A stretch of DNA of 22,371 nucleotides from a virus: the IMG/VR virus record IMGVR_UViG_3300029448_000301, positions 1-22,371 of that record. One strand, given 5' to 3'. The notes beneath the pieces are model-generated. The model saw nothing but the letters and a program-made list of their open reading frames with translations, was not told the origin of the DNA and did no database searches. Positions 11,045-19,995 of this stretch are shown here, in pieces. The translations under genes were made by a program, and so were the position numbers. The stretch's first letter is position 1. Every line of letters begins with the position of its first letter.

Positions 11045-12972
11045 AAAGTCGCTTGTGTTTCTAACTCCTCTTGTAATGCTTGAGCGTTACTAATATCATT
11101 CTCAACAACATAGGCCTGCATAGGTTGAGTACCCTCCTCGTTCTCAAAACTTTCTGTTAATTGCTCAGGAATCATAGATTCAAACTGTTGACCTCCAGCT
11201 CCTCCACCAGAAGGGCTAGAGCCTCCTCCGCCTCCGCCTCCTCCTCCGCTTCCACCAGCCTGTGCAAGTGTAGCTTTTGCGTTTGCTATTCCAGCAAGTA
11301 CCGCCGCCACACCAGAAGCAATAGCTCCAATGTTTAATGGAAATGGAATACCTGCTCCAGCTTTTATTGCTTGCGCAACACCGACTGCTGTGTCCATTAG
11401 TATCTGTATCATTGCCGCACGCTTTTGTCTTTTTTCAGCCTTTGCCTCTATTTTTGCTCTTTGTTTTTCGTATTGCTCCTGTGAAATATTTCCAGACTTT
11501 AATTTTTTATCTAAGTCATTGACTTGTTCTTGAGCCGCTGATTGTTGAGCGCTAGCAAAAGAATTTAAAATAGAAAAAGTTGCGTCTAGTTGTCTACTCA
11601 AACTGTCTTCTAAAATAGCTACATTTGAATCGTAATCTGTAAGCAATTCAGCAAGTTGTTCTTTGCTGTACCCTTTTAGTTCTTCTATGTCATAACCTAT
11701 TGCTAATAATTCTGTTTCTAATTTATCTCTAGTTGCGTCTACTACAACTTCAAACATTTTTGTTTCGTCTTGAAACACTCTTAAAATGTTTGTCATTTGT
11801 TTACCATACTCATCAGTCGCTCTTTGGTTAGAGGCAATAGCATCTGCCTCTGTCATTTGATTTTCTGCTACTAGAGCCGCGTTTGCTTTCTTTGTGTCAT
11901 CAAGAAGTAACTTTGCGGCTTCTTCTGCTTTTTTCCTTTTAGTTTTAGCGTGCTTGTCTCTAAGCTCAGTCTCAGACATCAAGTCTTCTTCTATACCTTC
12001 TAAGATGTCTTGTGCTGTTTTTACTTTTTGTTCGCCAATTCTTACTTCTTCTTTTTCTCTTGCTACCTTAGCATCAAAAGCGGCTTTCTCTGAGGCGGCT
12101 ATTTCTCTAACTATTCCGTTAATTTTGTTGTTAAGTTCTATTTGTTTTGTTCCAGACTCTTGTCTTAGGTTTGCTACGTTAATAAGTAGCTGAGCTTCTC
12201 TGTCTAAGTCTTCGGCTGTGTTTTCTCCCATAGCCATTTTCTCTTGCTGTATTCTAAGCTCCTCCTCTGCGTTAGCAACTCGCTTGTCTAGTAAGTCTTG
12301 CTCAATAGCAAAAGCCTCTCTAGCGGCATCTAAACGAACTTGTTCGTCTAAAGACATATCCTCAGCTATTAATTTTAGCGCCTCTACTTCTGCTCGTCTC
12401 TGTGCTGTTTCTACATTAAGTTCTCTTTGACTATCTCTTAGATTTATTGTAGCTTTTGCTAAATCATTAGCTAGCTTTATTTCTTTTTTGATTTCTTTTC
12501 CTATTCCTGTCAAAGCGTTCTTCATGTCTTTAGCCGCTCCTTTAAAGTCTCCTTTAAATACCTTGATTATAGAACCTCCAAAATTAGCTATTCTGTCTGT
12601 AATGACTTTTATTCCAGCTCCTAGTGTTGCAAGCGTTGTTTCTAAAAGCTCTGCTCCTCTTTTTGTTTGTGAAAAGTATGTTGCTAGTGATCCTATTGCT
12701 ATAACAAAAGCTCCTATTCCTGTTGATATTAAACCAATTTTAATTGACTTAAACATTAACTTTCCAGAAGCGGCTGTTGCCTTAAAAGCCTTAGAAACAC
12801 TCCCTAGACTTGTGCCTAGTATGTTAACTTCTCCCCAAGCGTTGCCTAAACTCGTTCCTAAGCTCTCTGCTTCGCCTTTAGTTTTCTTTAAATTAGAACC
12901 TAGCTTGTCTACTTTTTTGCCTCCGTCAGAAGCTCCTTTGACATTTATATTTATATTTATATCTTCCGCCAT
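11041..12972 (-). CDS. Tail tape measure protein
   Basis: A 643-residue protein that sets tail length and helps DNA entry. The N-terminus (MAEDINININVKGASDGGKK) is typical of tape measures. A hydrophobic segment lies at about residues 74-100 (IGLISTGIGAFVIAIGSLAT), then a long region of charged helices and coiled coil (residues 150-520, for example RDSQRELNVETAQRRAEVEA). A second hydrophobic stretch near 525-575 (VGVAQAIKAGAGIPFPLNIG) is followed by a poly-Gly run (GGSGGGGGGGGGSSPSGGG) and a Gln/Glu-rich tail. If about 1.5 angstrom per residue applies, the tail would be near 95 nm, a siphovirus-like value. The ATG lies inside the end of the upstream 59-residue gene. Call rests on length, architecture and position among tail genes. 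Confidence 0.83.
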   Translation of the reverse strand: MAEDINININVKGASDGGKKVDKLGSNLKKTKGEAESLGTSLGNAWGEVNILGTSLGSVSKAFKATAASGKLMFKSIKIGLISTGIGAFVIAIGSLATYFSQTKRGAELLETTLATLGAGIKVITDRIANFGGSIIKVFKGDFKGAAKDMKNALTGIGKEIKKEIKLANDLAKATINLRDSQRELNVETAQRRAEVEALKLIAEDMSLDEQVRLDAAREAFAIEQDLLDKRVANAEEELRIQQEKMAMGENTAEDLDREAQLLINVANLRQESGTKQIELNNKINGIVREIAASEKAAFDAKVAREKEEVRIGEQKVKTAQDILEGIEEDLMSETELRDKHAKTKRKKAEEAAKLLLDDTKKANAALVAENQMTEADAIASNQRATDEYGKQMTNILRVFQDETKMFEVVVDATRDKLETELLAIGYDIEELKGYSKEQLAELLTDYDSNVAILEDSLSRQLDATFSILNSFASAQQSAAQEQVNDLDKKLKSGNISQEQYEKQRAKIEAKAEKRQKRAAMIQILMDTAVGVAQAIKAGAGIPFPLNIGAIASGVAAVLAGIANAKATLAQAGGSGGGGGGGGGSSPSGGGAGGQQFESMIPEQLTESFENEEGTQPMQAYVVENDISNAQALQEELETQATL

Positions 12973-13136
12973 ATTATTCGTCTTAATTCTTTAAACATTC
13001 TTTTAAAACTTGTGTGTTTCTCATTTAAACCATAAAGGAAATCGTATCGTTTATTCCTAAGCTCTATTGAGTTTATAATTCTTATTTGTGTTAACATTGA
13101 GAGAACACTTAGCTGTATGTGATTTTTTAATTCCAT
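12957..13136 (-). CDS. Small basic hypothetical protein (59 aa) before tape measure
   Basis: A 59-residue frame (MELKNHIQLSVLSMLTQIRI ... RMFKELRRIIWRKI) fills what would otherwise be a 154-base gap. Its ATG lies inside the last codons of the 1170-residue tail protein and its TAA lies 14 bases inside the tape measure gene, in a different frame from both. It is helical, basic and aromatic at the C-terminus. Overlap at both ends and uninterrupted coding across the gap favour a real gene. The family is not recognised. It may be a tape-measure chaperone or a translation coupler for the tape measure. Confidence 0.6.
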   Translation of the reverse strand: MELKNHIQLSVLSMLTQIRIINSIELRNKRYDFLYGLNEKHTSFKRMFKELRRIIWRKI

Positions 13137-16100
13137 AATAAGTTTTCGTAATCTTGTAAATTAATTGGATTCTGGTCTTGATATAAAGCATAGTTAGCTT
13201 TATAAGGATAATTTAAGTTGTTAATTTTTTGAACGTCCATATCTAAATTAATAGTCCATATTCTCTTAGTTAGTGCAATACTGTCATTTAATCCTATTCT
13301 AAGCTCTGACTCTGATACATCAATATAGAGACTAACACGCGGAGACGATTGATTTAGCTGATACTCCTCAACTCCTCCTGCTGTTCCTATTTGTGTGATT
13401 GTTCCATTCATACTGACAAAAGCTGTATAGTGTGCTATTATGTCTGTATGACCAAGCGTATATGAAGCGTCTTCTCCTCCTATTACTGTCACAGTAGCTT
13501 TAATATTTATTCTTGTATTGCTATTAGGTGGAATTTTTATTCTGTCTAAAACCGCGTCTCCTTGCACATAAGCATATCCTGTTGTAGTTCCTTCTGTATA
13601 TCCTACTAACATAATTCTATGATTCTCGCCTTGTAAAGACGGAACATCAATAAGTGTTGTGCTATATTTAATTACAATATCGTCTCCATAGCTAGGCAAT
13701 AAAGACTTAGTATATTTAGAAATATCACTGCCTGTTCTCAAAGGTGTATTTGCGCGTCCTAGTTTTTTAGATAATACGTTTTTTATTCCAGGATTAGCAA
13801 AGATGTTTTTTTTGTTTGTGATGTCTTGTTTCCACAAAGGGGGACTAGAAGCGTCAGCCAAGCATTGATACAAGTTGTTGCTTGCTTCTGCGGTGTTGTT
13901 CCAAACAACCTGTCCACCCATACTTATACAGCATTGTGGATTTGTATATAGTCCGTCTGGATAAGCTGGACTAGCACTTGCGTCCGTAGCATCTACCCAA
14001 AGATACATACCATTATAAGTATTACCAATTCCAGCTACTTCTCCTACTACCTTTGTACAGCTAGGATAAAGAATCAAACTGTCTATAACTTTTATAAGAG
14101 TCACTTTTGTAGAAGCCAACTCGCCTACTTGATAATTTTGTATTTTTAAAATACGCCAGTAGCTATCTTTTATAAAGATTTCGTCATTAAATTTAAAGTT
14201 TAATATATCAATCTCGTTAAGGTTTAAATAACACTCCATAACTCTAGCTTCCGTACTATATAGCTCGTCTAAATAAGGTTTCCAATATTTAAAATATAAA
14301 CTATTTGGAGTTAGACTTACGTTGCCTCCTGGCTCATAATTAAACACAGTTGCGTCATAAGCTATTGGTGGCGTTCCACTCCAATACAAACTAGAGTTTG
14401 CAGACGTTAAAGTGTAGCTTGAGAACGAACTAGAATCCTTAATATCATAAGGACTACAAAGAGGATATACTGTAAAACCATGATGGCTTATTGTGTCTGT
14501 GTCTGGTTCTATTGAGTGCATATAATAAGTTAAAGACGCTCCGCTTTCATCAACAACAGTAGTTCTTTCTCCGCAATAATAAAACAATTTAGGCTTTGTA
14601 GGTTCTTGACTTATTTCAACAACATTGTCGTCATCAACAGAATAGCTGTATTCATATTGCACAACCATATTTGGAAGAAGTGTTTCGTCAAAATTATTGT
14701 TTATCCATACCTTGCTATTAATATATGGAGCAAAAATAGACTCATTTTTTAACACTCCTTTTGCAAACTGATTCTCTTGCTCCTCTTTTTTATAATGTCC
14801 ATATACATTAATATTTGGAAAACTTTCTTTAAATTCTTTGTTTAAATAGTCGTCGTCTTCTTGGTCTGAAAAATCTATTGTTTTCTTTTGAAGGTCTACT
14901 GTGTCTTTTATTATAACTTCTTTAGATGTGTCTAGTTTGTCTGTCCAATACTTTATACTCCCTAAGCCTATATAGTCCCTGTAAGGCTCTATAATAAGGT
15001 TAGCGGCGTTATTAGGATCAGTAACTATAATTAAATTGAAACGTTGAATAATGTCTTTTAAAAAGGCTTTTTGTGAAAGCTCGGGATCAATACAGGCTGG
15101 AACATCTACTGTATTATTATAAACATTTAAGTCATAGCCGCTCCAGTACATTCTAACCGTGCAATTACAGCCTATACTTGTGAAAGCCGTCTGACTATAT
15201 ATATCCTCTACATTACCAGTGTTACCAAGATCAAATTTAAAATTCGTATTAAAACTACCGCTTTGTGGAATCCAATTAGTTCTACGAATCCATATCCTAA
15301 ACCTAGTGCCTACTGGAATACTGGAAATATTTATATACTGTAATTGACACAATCCAGGACAGCCGTCTGTATTCGCACCTACGTTAACAGTGTCGGTCTG
15401 TACAACTAATTGGCTACCTGAAATATAATTGCCGTCTGCGTCTATTTCTACAAGTCTATATTCTATATCCACATAGTAGTTGTCATCATCTGGATCAGTT
15501 CCGCATTGGACAACATTGTCAACGTCAAGACTGTGCCTCAAAGTAAGACTGGTCATTGTAGGGTGTTTTTTTGTAAAATAGCGACCTGTTGCGTCGTAAA
15601 TATCTCCAGTATCGTTTTCAACATCAAATCCTGGATTTCCGCCAAATGCACTCCAATAAGTACCAAATTGACAATTAGAAGGAGTGTCAGCTATTACTCC
15701 AGAAAGTTCTCCCCAGCCAGTGGTTGCTGACGTTCCTACGTCCATATATCCACTAGGAACTGCAATTGTTTCAATTATTGGAGTAGCTTCTGCTCCTAAA
15801 TGTCCTCCTGTTGTCATAAACAACTTTCCAAAATAGTCTCCGTCTATAAAAGTAGAAGTGTAAGAAAACCCAGCCTTACCTAGTATTCTTTTAAACATTT
15901 CTTTAATTTGAATAGCTGGTCTAAATTGTGTTATGTCTACACACCAGTTCCATACATTAGAGTTAGCATTTACATTAGCATTTGTTCCGTCATTTTTTAA
16001 ATATATTATGTTACCGATTGAATTGCCGTCGGTAGGATATTTAAAGTTTTTATTTCTAACAGACAAAGGGTACATGACTTTTTGAACTTGTGAATCTGCG

Positions 16101-16639
16101 TCTTGCAAAGAAACACCTCCTGGCTCGTTTACAAAAGAGCTACTGTCTCCGTCCCATGAATAGCCTACATTAGCGGCTGTAAATTTGTGATTTAAGTCTG
16201 TATTATAAGAGCCGTTAGCATTCCTAAAAACATCTTTAAGTCTTTGCTCTCCTATAACACTAAATAAGTCAGCCGTATTTGAAAATATAGATACTTCATA
16301 ATACTGTCCTTTTTTATATACAGCTCTTAATTGTATAGAACCCTCTATTTGTGGAACAGTACCAACATACAAAGCCGCGTCAAATTTTACACCAGTATTA
16401 AAGACTTGAGTCTCTATATTTACGTTAAACCAATTTTCAAAAAAGGCATTGTTTTTTGTAGTAAATGGAAGTTTAAATGTTTGACTATATGTGCCTTTTC
16501 TTTTGTCTGGTTCTTTAATATCGCTAAACTGATAGTTAACACTAATATTAGGAGCTTTGCTTAAATCTAGCTCATACGTTGTGTCAGTAGTGCTTGAGCT
16601 TGTTGCTTTACGAAATGCTAATAGTCTTACTTTTGACAT
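13127..16639 (-). CDS. Large tail protein, baseplate-hub/Tal-like
   Basis: A 1170-residue virion protein. The N-terminal 140 residues carry a signature common in large tail proteins of Bacteroidota phages: LDLSKAPNISVNYQFSDIKE, GTYSQTFKLPFTTKNNAFFE, IEGSIQLRAVYKKGQYYEVS and TADLFSVIGEQRLKDVF. Residues about 517-600 (QKAFLKDIIQRFNLIIVTDP, LIIEPYRDYIGLGSIKYWTD, KTIDFSDQEDDDYLNKEF) resemble the hub domain of tail-associated proteins. The last 300 residues are beta-rich and could contact other tip parts or the host. Its stop lies next to a small gene and the tape measure, and its ATG overlaps the upstream tail gene as TAATG. No lytic domain is visible. Probable tail-tip hub; whether it also binds the receptor cannot be told. 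Confidence 0.68.
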   Translation of the reverse strand: MSKVRLLAFRKATSSSTTDTTYELDLSKAPNISVNYQFSDIKEPDKRKGTYSQTFKLPFTTKNNAFFENWFNVNIETQVFNTGVKFDAALYVGTVPQIEGSIQLRAVYKKGQYYEVSIFSNTADLFSVIGEQRLKDVFRNANGSYNTDLNHKFTAANVGYSWDGDSSSFVNEPGGVSLQDADSQVQKVMYPLSVRNKNFKYPTDGNSIGNIIYLKNDGTNANVNANSNVWNWCVDITQFRPAIQIKEMFKRILGKAGFSYTSTFIDGDYFGKLFMTTGGHLGAEATPIIETIAVPSGYMDVGTSATTGWGELSGVIADTPSNCQFGTYWSAFGGNPGFDVENDTGDIYDATGRYFTKKHPTMTSLTLRHSLDVDNVVQCGTDPDDDNYYVDIEYRLVEIDADGNYISGSQLVVQTDTVNVGANTDGCPGLCQLQYINISSIPVGTRFRIWIRRTNWIPQSGSFNTNFKFDLGNTGNVEDIYSQTAFTSIGCNCTVRMYWSGYDLNVYNNTVDVPACIDPELSQKAFLKDIIQRFNLIIVTDPNNAANLIIEPYRDYIGLGSIKYWTDKLDTSKEVIIKDTVDLQKKTIDFSDQEDDDYLNKEFKESFPNINVYGHYKKEEQENQFAKGVLKNESIFAPYINSKVWINNNFDETLLPNMVVQYEYSYSVDDDNVVEISQEPTKPKLFYYCGERTTVVDESGASLTYYMHSIEPDTDTISHHGFTVYPLCSPYDIKDSSSFSSYTLTSANSSLYWSGTPPIAYDATVFNYEPGGNVSLTPNSLYFKYWKPYLDELYSTEARVMECYLNLNEIDILNFKFNDEIFIKDSYWRILKIQNYQVGELASTKVTLIKVIDSLILYPSCTKVVGEVAGIGNTYNGMYLWVDATDASASPAYPDGLYTNPQCCISMGGQVVWNNTAEASNNLYQCLADASSPPLWKQDITNKKNIFANPGIKNVLSKKLGRANTPLRTGSDISKYTKSLLPSYGDDIVIKYSTTLIDVPSLQGENHRIMLVGYTEGTTTGYAYVQGDAVLDRIKIPPNSNTRINIKATVTVIGGEDASYTLGHTDIIAHYTAFVSMNGTITQIGTAGGVEEYQLNQSSPRVSLYIDVSESELRIGLNDSIALTKRIWTINLDMDVQKINNLNYPYKANYALYQDQNPINLQDYENLLWN

Positions 16640-18105
16640 TATGAATTTGTATTAATTGGATTTGCGTATTCTATTGTAATAGAGTATTGAATTAATGTGT
16701 CATTTGCAATAGTCTTTCTTTCAAATTTTTTGTCTGTAATTGTTACAGGCACAGTAAAAGTAGTGTCATCATTTTCAACTATTTGAACATTTGTTGAAAC
16801 CATAAGGCTCTCCAAAAGCTCTGCTTGGTCATCATTAATAAAATCAGTATTTAAAACTTCTGTTAGCGTTGCTTCTGTTTGTCTTGTTTGTTTCCCTCTA
16901 TCTACATTGCTATAAGTGTACATAGTGTCATCAAAACTTCCCATAATAGACGAGTAATCGTTTCTATTAATTTCAACAGTTTGGACAGACTTTTGTGTAA
17001 AATTAAAGTAATCATAACAGCCTTTACTATTTCTCCATGCTAATCTTCTAACTTTATAGCCTTTACAGTTTGGCTCTTGTTTAACAAAATAATAAGGATA
17101 GGTTTTATATACTGTTGTAGTTTCGTCATTTGTTGTGCAACCTCGTACGCTATACCATGACCAGCCAGAGTTGTTTGACGGCTTAGCTCTACCAGCACTT
17201 GTGCCTCCTGTGTCAGTAGCATTAACGCTAGAGCCTTCTAAATTAGCTGGGCCACAACCAAAATACAATAGTCTGTGCTTGTTTTCTATACTAGTGTCTG
17301 TTGTAGGAACCCAGCCTCCATTGGTTTGATTGTTTTCAATATACATTTTTTCACTGATCCCAGCGCCTGCGCTAGTATAATACACTATTTCAAAGAACTT
17401 GCACTCACTATCAAATACTGACTCTTGATTTAAAAAGCCTACTGTGTGATAGTCTGTTTCTTGAACATAATTAGTTAATCGTTTTCCAGATGTATCAGCC
17501 ATTGTATTATACATAAAAGGCGTATCACTTAAAAAATAGTCGGACGAGCCGTCTTGAGTATATTGACCAAAAGCGTCAGTTTGAAAATCGTCTGTCCCTC
17601 TTGTTGTTTCTAAAGGTAGTGACGCGGCTATATAGTATCTATCGTCTTCTAAATACGAGCTTGGTGTTGCCGCTGGAATATCGTCAGCACTAGTAGCATA
17701 CTCCTCATAGAACTTAACGTAGATATGAAATAGTTGATTGTAGTTTGTGCTAAATATCTTTGCCGCTACATTTTCTCCTAGTTTGTGTATTGTTTTTGTT
17801 GTTGCATTTTGGTCTACAATAGTGTCTTCTAAAATAGAGTTTACAATGTTTCTAACGTCAAATATAGTCCTTGCTCTTTCTGGACTATTGTCAACGTCCG
17901 CTTGATAGCCGTTTCGTCTTTGTTTTACTTTTGCTATTAGCACTCCACTGCTACTTGTATAGCGTACTTCCATTATCCATTTAAAATAAAACTTGCCGCT
18001 TATATCGTCTTGTAAAACAACATAAGGCACAATAGGCGTAAAGTTTGTTATTACTGGAACTTTTGCTGATGAGCCTACTGGTTCTTGTACTATTGATCTC
18101 GCCAT
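16639..18105 (-). CDS. Tail structural protein, distal-tail candidate
   Basis: A 488-residue beta-rich protein. It starts MARSIVQEPVGSSAKVPVIT, with strands FYFKWIMEVRYTSSSGVLIA and an insertion rich in Asn, Ser, Gly and aromatic residues. A conserved-looking block, CKGYKVRRLAWRNSKGCYDY followed by FNFTQKSVQTVEINRNDY, is at about residues 345-385. A C-terminal domain (FINDDQAELLESLMVSTNVQ, VPVTITDKKFERKTIANDTL) looks like those of Bacteroidota-phage tail proteins placed just before the large hub protein. It probably forms part of the tail tip. The ATG follows a run of nine A on the coding strand and a 16-base gap; the stop overlaps the hub gene as TAATG. Exact role not recognised. Confidence 0.6.
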   Translation of the reverse strand: MARSIVQEPVGSSAKVPVITNFTPIVPYVVLQDDISGKFYFKWIMEVRYTSSSGVLIAKVKQRRNGYQADVDNSPERARTIFDVRNIVNSILEDTIVDQNATTKTIHKLGENVAAKIFSTNYNQLFHIYVKFYEEYATSADDIPAATPSSYLEDDRYYIAASLPLETTRGTDDFQTDAFGQYTQDGSSDYFLSDTPFMYNTMADTSGKRLTNYVQETDYHTVGFLNQESVFDSECKFFEIVYYTSAGAGISEKMYIENNQTNGGWVPTTDTSIENKHRLLYFGCGPANLEGSSVNATDTGGTSAGRAKPSNNSGWSWYSVRGCTTNDETTTVYKTYPYYFVKQEPNCKGYKVRRLAWRNSKGCYDYFNFTQKSVQTVEINRNDYSSIMGSFDDTMYTYSNVDRGKQTRQTEATLTEVLNTDFINDDQAELLESLMVSTNVQIVENDDTTFTVPVTITDKKFERKTIANDTLIQYSITIEYANPINTNS

Positions 18106-18121
18106 TTTTTTTTATTTATTA

Positions 18122-18688
18122 TTATACAAATTCGTCTCTTAAATTATTAGCTAAATCATGTGCATAAGCTCCTTCTAAGTTTATGTACATTTTAGCTAGG
18201 TTTTCTGCTAGTGGTTTACTAAAGAATCCTTTTCCTGCTACTGATTCATACTTACCTCCCTGTCCTAGTCCTGTCTCGTATATCTTTTTAGCAATAGCAA
18301 ATTTCAAGCTATTACGAGAAACAAAACGTCCCTCCTCATTTCTTGTTCCTTTGATTCCTTTTCTTACTACCCACTTGTCAATAGAACTTGGAGGTATCAT
18401 TTTAAACTTTCCACTAAACGCTGGTTGTCTATTAAAACCAAATATAGCATTTGCAAAAGGACTGTTTAGTTGTCTCCTTGCGTTCTTAACTCCCTTTACT
18501 CCAGTGTCTACAAAGCCAGAATAATTAGGCATAGTAAACCGAACAATTGGTGTTTTGTCAAAGCTACCTATCACAGAGCTTGTAATCTTAGACGCTAAAT
18601 TGTCAGAGCCTTTTAGATTCTTTTTAGCATCTGCTGTTTGTTTTTTAGCAAAGCCTTGCAATACTCTTATGGAATTACTAAACGCCAT
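18122..18688 (-). CDS. Neck/tail-completion protein, HK97 gp10-like candidate
   Basis: A 188-residue basic protein. The segments MPNYSGFVDTGVKGVKNARR, MIPPSSIDKWVVRKGIKGTR and LKFAIAKKIYETGLGQGGKY resemble the layout of HK97 gp10-type tail-completion proteins (PF04883-like), in which a W...G...iakki..G pattern follows a basic N-terminal region. The protein would join the tail end to the neck. The ATG overlaps the stop of the upstream 178-residue gene by one base (TAATG), consistent with a pair of neck proteins made together. Family link is from pattern recognition and is moderate. Confidence 0.5.
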   Translation of the reverse strand: MAFSNSIRVLQGFAKKQTADAKKNLKGSDNLASKITSSVIGSFDKTPIVRFTMPNYSGFVDTGVKGVKNARRQLNSPFANAIFGFNRQPAFSGKFKMIPPSSIDKWVVRKGIKGTRNEEGRFVSRNSLKFAIAKKIYETGLGQGGKYESVAGKGFFSKPLAENLAKMYINLEGAYAHDLANNLRDEFV

Positions 18689-19224
18689 TATTCGCCATCA
18701 TTAAAAATTTGTGGAACATCACAAAGGTTATTAGTATTTTGACAAGTTACATTGAACACCGCAGACCAACCAACCAAAATGTTTGAAAATCTTGCTTCAA
18801 ACGGAGTTATAGACATAGGTAGCTCAAGCTCTACGCCTGCGTCTACCCAACTTCCATTTTGTATATTTTGTCTAAAATTAGCTACTACGTCTCGCATAAT
18901 ATTTAATGTATAAGAGTGGGCATCAACTCTAGGTGTCAATCCTAGAGTATCTTTTGACGAATCCTCTACGTTAGCTATTTGCGTTTGGTCTGCTATTATT
19001 ATTTCAAAAGAATAAGTAATAGTTTGAATATCAACAGAAGCTGGCTGTGGAGACAAATACAAAAACGGAAAGTCTCCTAAGTTTTTTTTGTTGATGTCCA
19101 CCTCGTCCATAGTGCCTCTAGAAAAACTTTGCAACTGCGAGTGGTTTCTTGAGATTATTTCAAAAGTTCTTACGAACTCTCTGTATGTCATATTCCTAGA
19201 TGTGTAATTATTAGTTGTCGCCAT
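18688..19224 (-). CDS. Tail terminator/completion protein candidate
   Basis: A 178-residue protein with the sequence GDFPFLYLSPQPASVDIQTI, YSFEIIIADQTQ, YTLNIMRDVVANFRQNIQNG, and a C-terminal MSITPFEARFSNILVGWSAV. This alternation of a strand pair, a long helix and a final strand fits small tail terminator proteins that cap the tube, and the FPFLYL...ITYSFEI pattern recurs in Bacteroidota phages. It lies between the tail assembly chaperone and the gp10-like gene. Its ATG is nested in the end of the chaperone -1 extension, which stops 13 bases inside this gene, so coupling to the frameshift product is likely. Assignment by pattern and position only. Confidence 0.5.
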   Translation of the reverse strand: MATTNNYTSRNMTYREFVRTFEIISRNHSQLQSFSRGTMDEVDINKKNLGDFPFLYLSPQPASVDIQTITYSFEIIIADQTQIANVEDSSKDTLGLTPRVDAHSYTLNIMRDVVANFRQNIQNGSWVDAGVELELPMSITPFEARFSNILVGWSAVFNVTCQNTNNLCDVPQIFNDGE

Positions 19225-19483
19225 TCTTTTCTTTTTCTAGTATAAATTTGTCTTGCTTATATGCAAGAAATGTTAGTGCTTGATAGATACCTATTTTAGT
19301 AACTGCATCTATTTTAGTTATGTCTCCAGAAGCCATGTCATATAATAAAGGGTACCAACCCCACTTGTCCTTGTATCTATCTTCTGTCGTTACTCTACGT
19401 TCTAGGCTTGTGCCTTTGTTTTGAACGATTTCTGTTTTTCCAAATAACTGCGAGAATCTACTATAAGTTCTGCTTCTAAATGA
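19211..19483 (-). CDS. Tail assembly chaperone, -1 frameshift extension
   Basis: This 90-codon frame has no start of its own at its beginning and is open from the T10 tract of the upstream chaperone to a TAA inside the next gene. It begins SFRSRTYSRFSQLFGKTEIV and contains WGWYPLLYDMASGDITKIDA followed by ALTFLAYKQDKFILEKEK. The W..Y..LY..A.GDI.K..AV motif is typical of the second, frameshifted product of tail assembly chaperones in phages of Bacteroidota. A -1 shift after Phe171 would give a 261-residue fusion, the equivalent of lambda gpGT. It fills an otherwise empty 177-base gap. Seen directly: the continuous -1 frame and the slippery run. Inferred: that shifting happens during translation (or by polymerase slippage). 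Confidence 0.82.
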   Translation of the reverse strand, partial: SFRSRTYSRFSQLFGKTEIVQNKGTSLERRVTTEDRYKDKWGWYPLLYDMASGDITKIDAVTKIGIYQALTFLAYKQDKFILEKEKNGDN

Positions 19484-19995
19484 AAAAAAAAATTAAGAAT
19501 ACCTAGCGCATATCCCATTGGAAATTGCAACATGGCTTCTGTTTTTTCTGGTGTTGGCTCGTAGTCTTCAACATTATAACGTCCCCACCTATCCTCTTTG
19601 CTTGTTTGCTTTCTGTATAAAATAGACATTATCTTATGCAGATTTTCCATTGAGTCATTGCAATATGTCTCTAAATCTACAAACTCCCCTGTCGTCATAT
19701 CTGACATATTAGGCATTACAGAGTATGTGTCTCCATTAAAGCTAACGTGCTTCTCTACGTTAATATTAGACGGATCATCTTTAGTCATCTTAACTAAGAT
19801 AGAGCCTATCCTTTCTATGTCTTTTAAAGCAAACTGTTTCAAATCCTTTTTTGATACCTTGCAAAACAAGCTAATCATATCCAGCATTTTCTGCTTTTCG
19901 CTTTTCTTACTATCCATTATGACCATAAATTTTTGATAGTCATTGATAGTGATGTCGTTCCAATTATTAGGAACAGTTAGTTTTATCTGCTTCAT
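19402..19995 (-). CDS. Tail assembly chaperone, short form (gpG-like)
   Basis: A 197-residue protein that would bind the tape measure and keep it soluble until tube proteins polymerise. Its start MKQIKLTVPNNWNDITINDY and the blocks MLDMISLFCKVSKKDLK, SVMPNMSDMTTGEFVDLETY, NLHKIMSILYR and FPMGYALGILNFFFHLEAEL form a pattern I recognise from Bacteroidota-phage tail chaperones located near the terminase. The last 26 residues after the T10 run look poorly conserved, as expected for a zero-frame tail beyond a shift site. The ATG begins within the A-run of a promoter-like motif, so the message may be leaderless or have a very short leader. It is the first gene of the tail module. Confidence 0.75.
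   Translation of the reverse strand: MKQIKLTVPNNWNDITINDYQKFMVIMDSKKSEKQKMLDMISLFCKVSKKDLKQFALKDIERIGSILVKMTKDDPSNINVEKHVSFNGDTYSVMPNMSDMTTGEFVDLETYCNDSMENLHKIMSILYRKQTSKEDRWGRYNVEDYEPTPEKTEAMLQFPMGYALGILNFFFHLEAELIVDSRSYLEKQKSFKTKAQA
19483..19492 (-). other. T10 slippery tract (programmed -1 frameshift site)
   Basis: Ten T residues on the coding strand are read AAT TTT TTT TTT CAT in the zero frame (codons 168-172 of the chaperone). The tract allows tandem re-pairing of tRNA-Phe in the -1 frame, giving TCA TTT AGA, after which 90 codons remain open. Transcriptional slippage on the same tract could give the same products. Confidence 0.75.

Noticed and set aside
12488-12994. 168-codon plus-strand open frame opposite the tape measure
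   Set aside because: Antisense shadow of helical coding sequence; the composition (Pro, Ser, Leu rich) and lack of any plus-strand gene nearby argue against it.
17040-17222. 60-codon minus-strand frame inside the 488-residue tail gene
   Set aside because: Nested out of frame in a well-supported gene, without start context or recognisable content.
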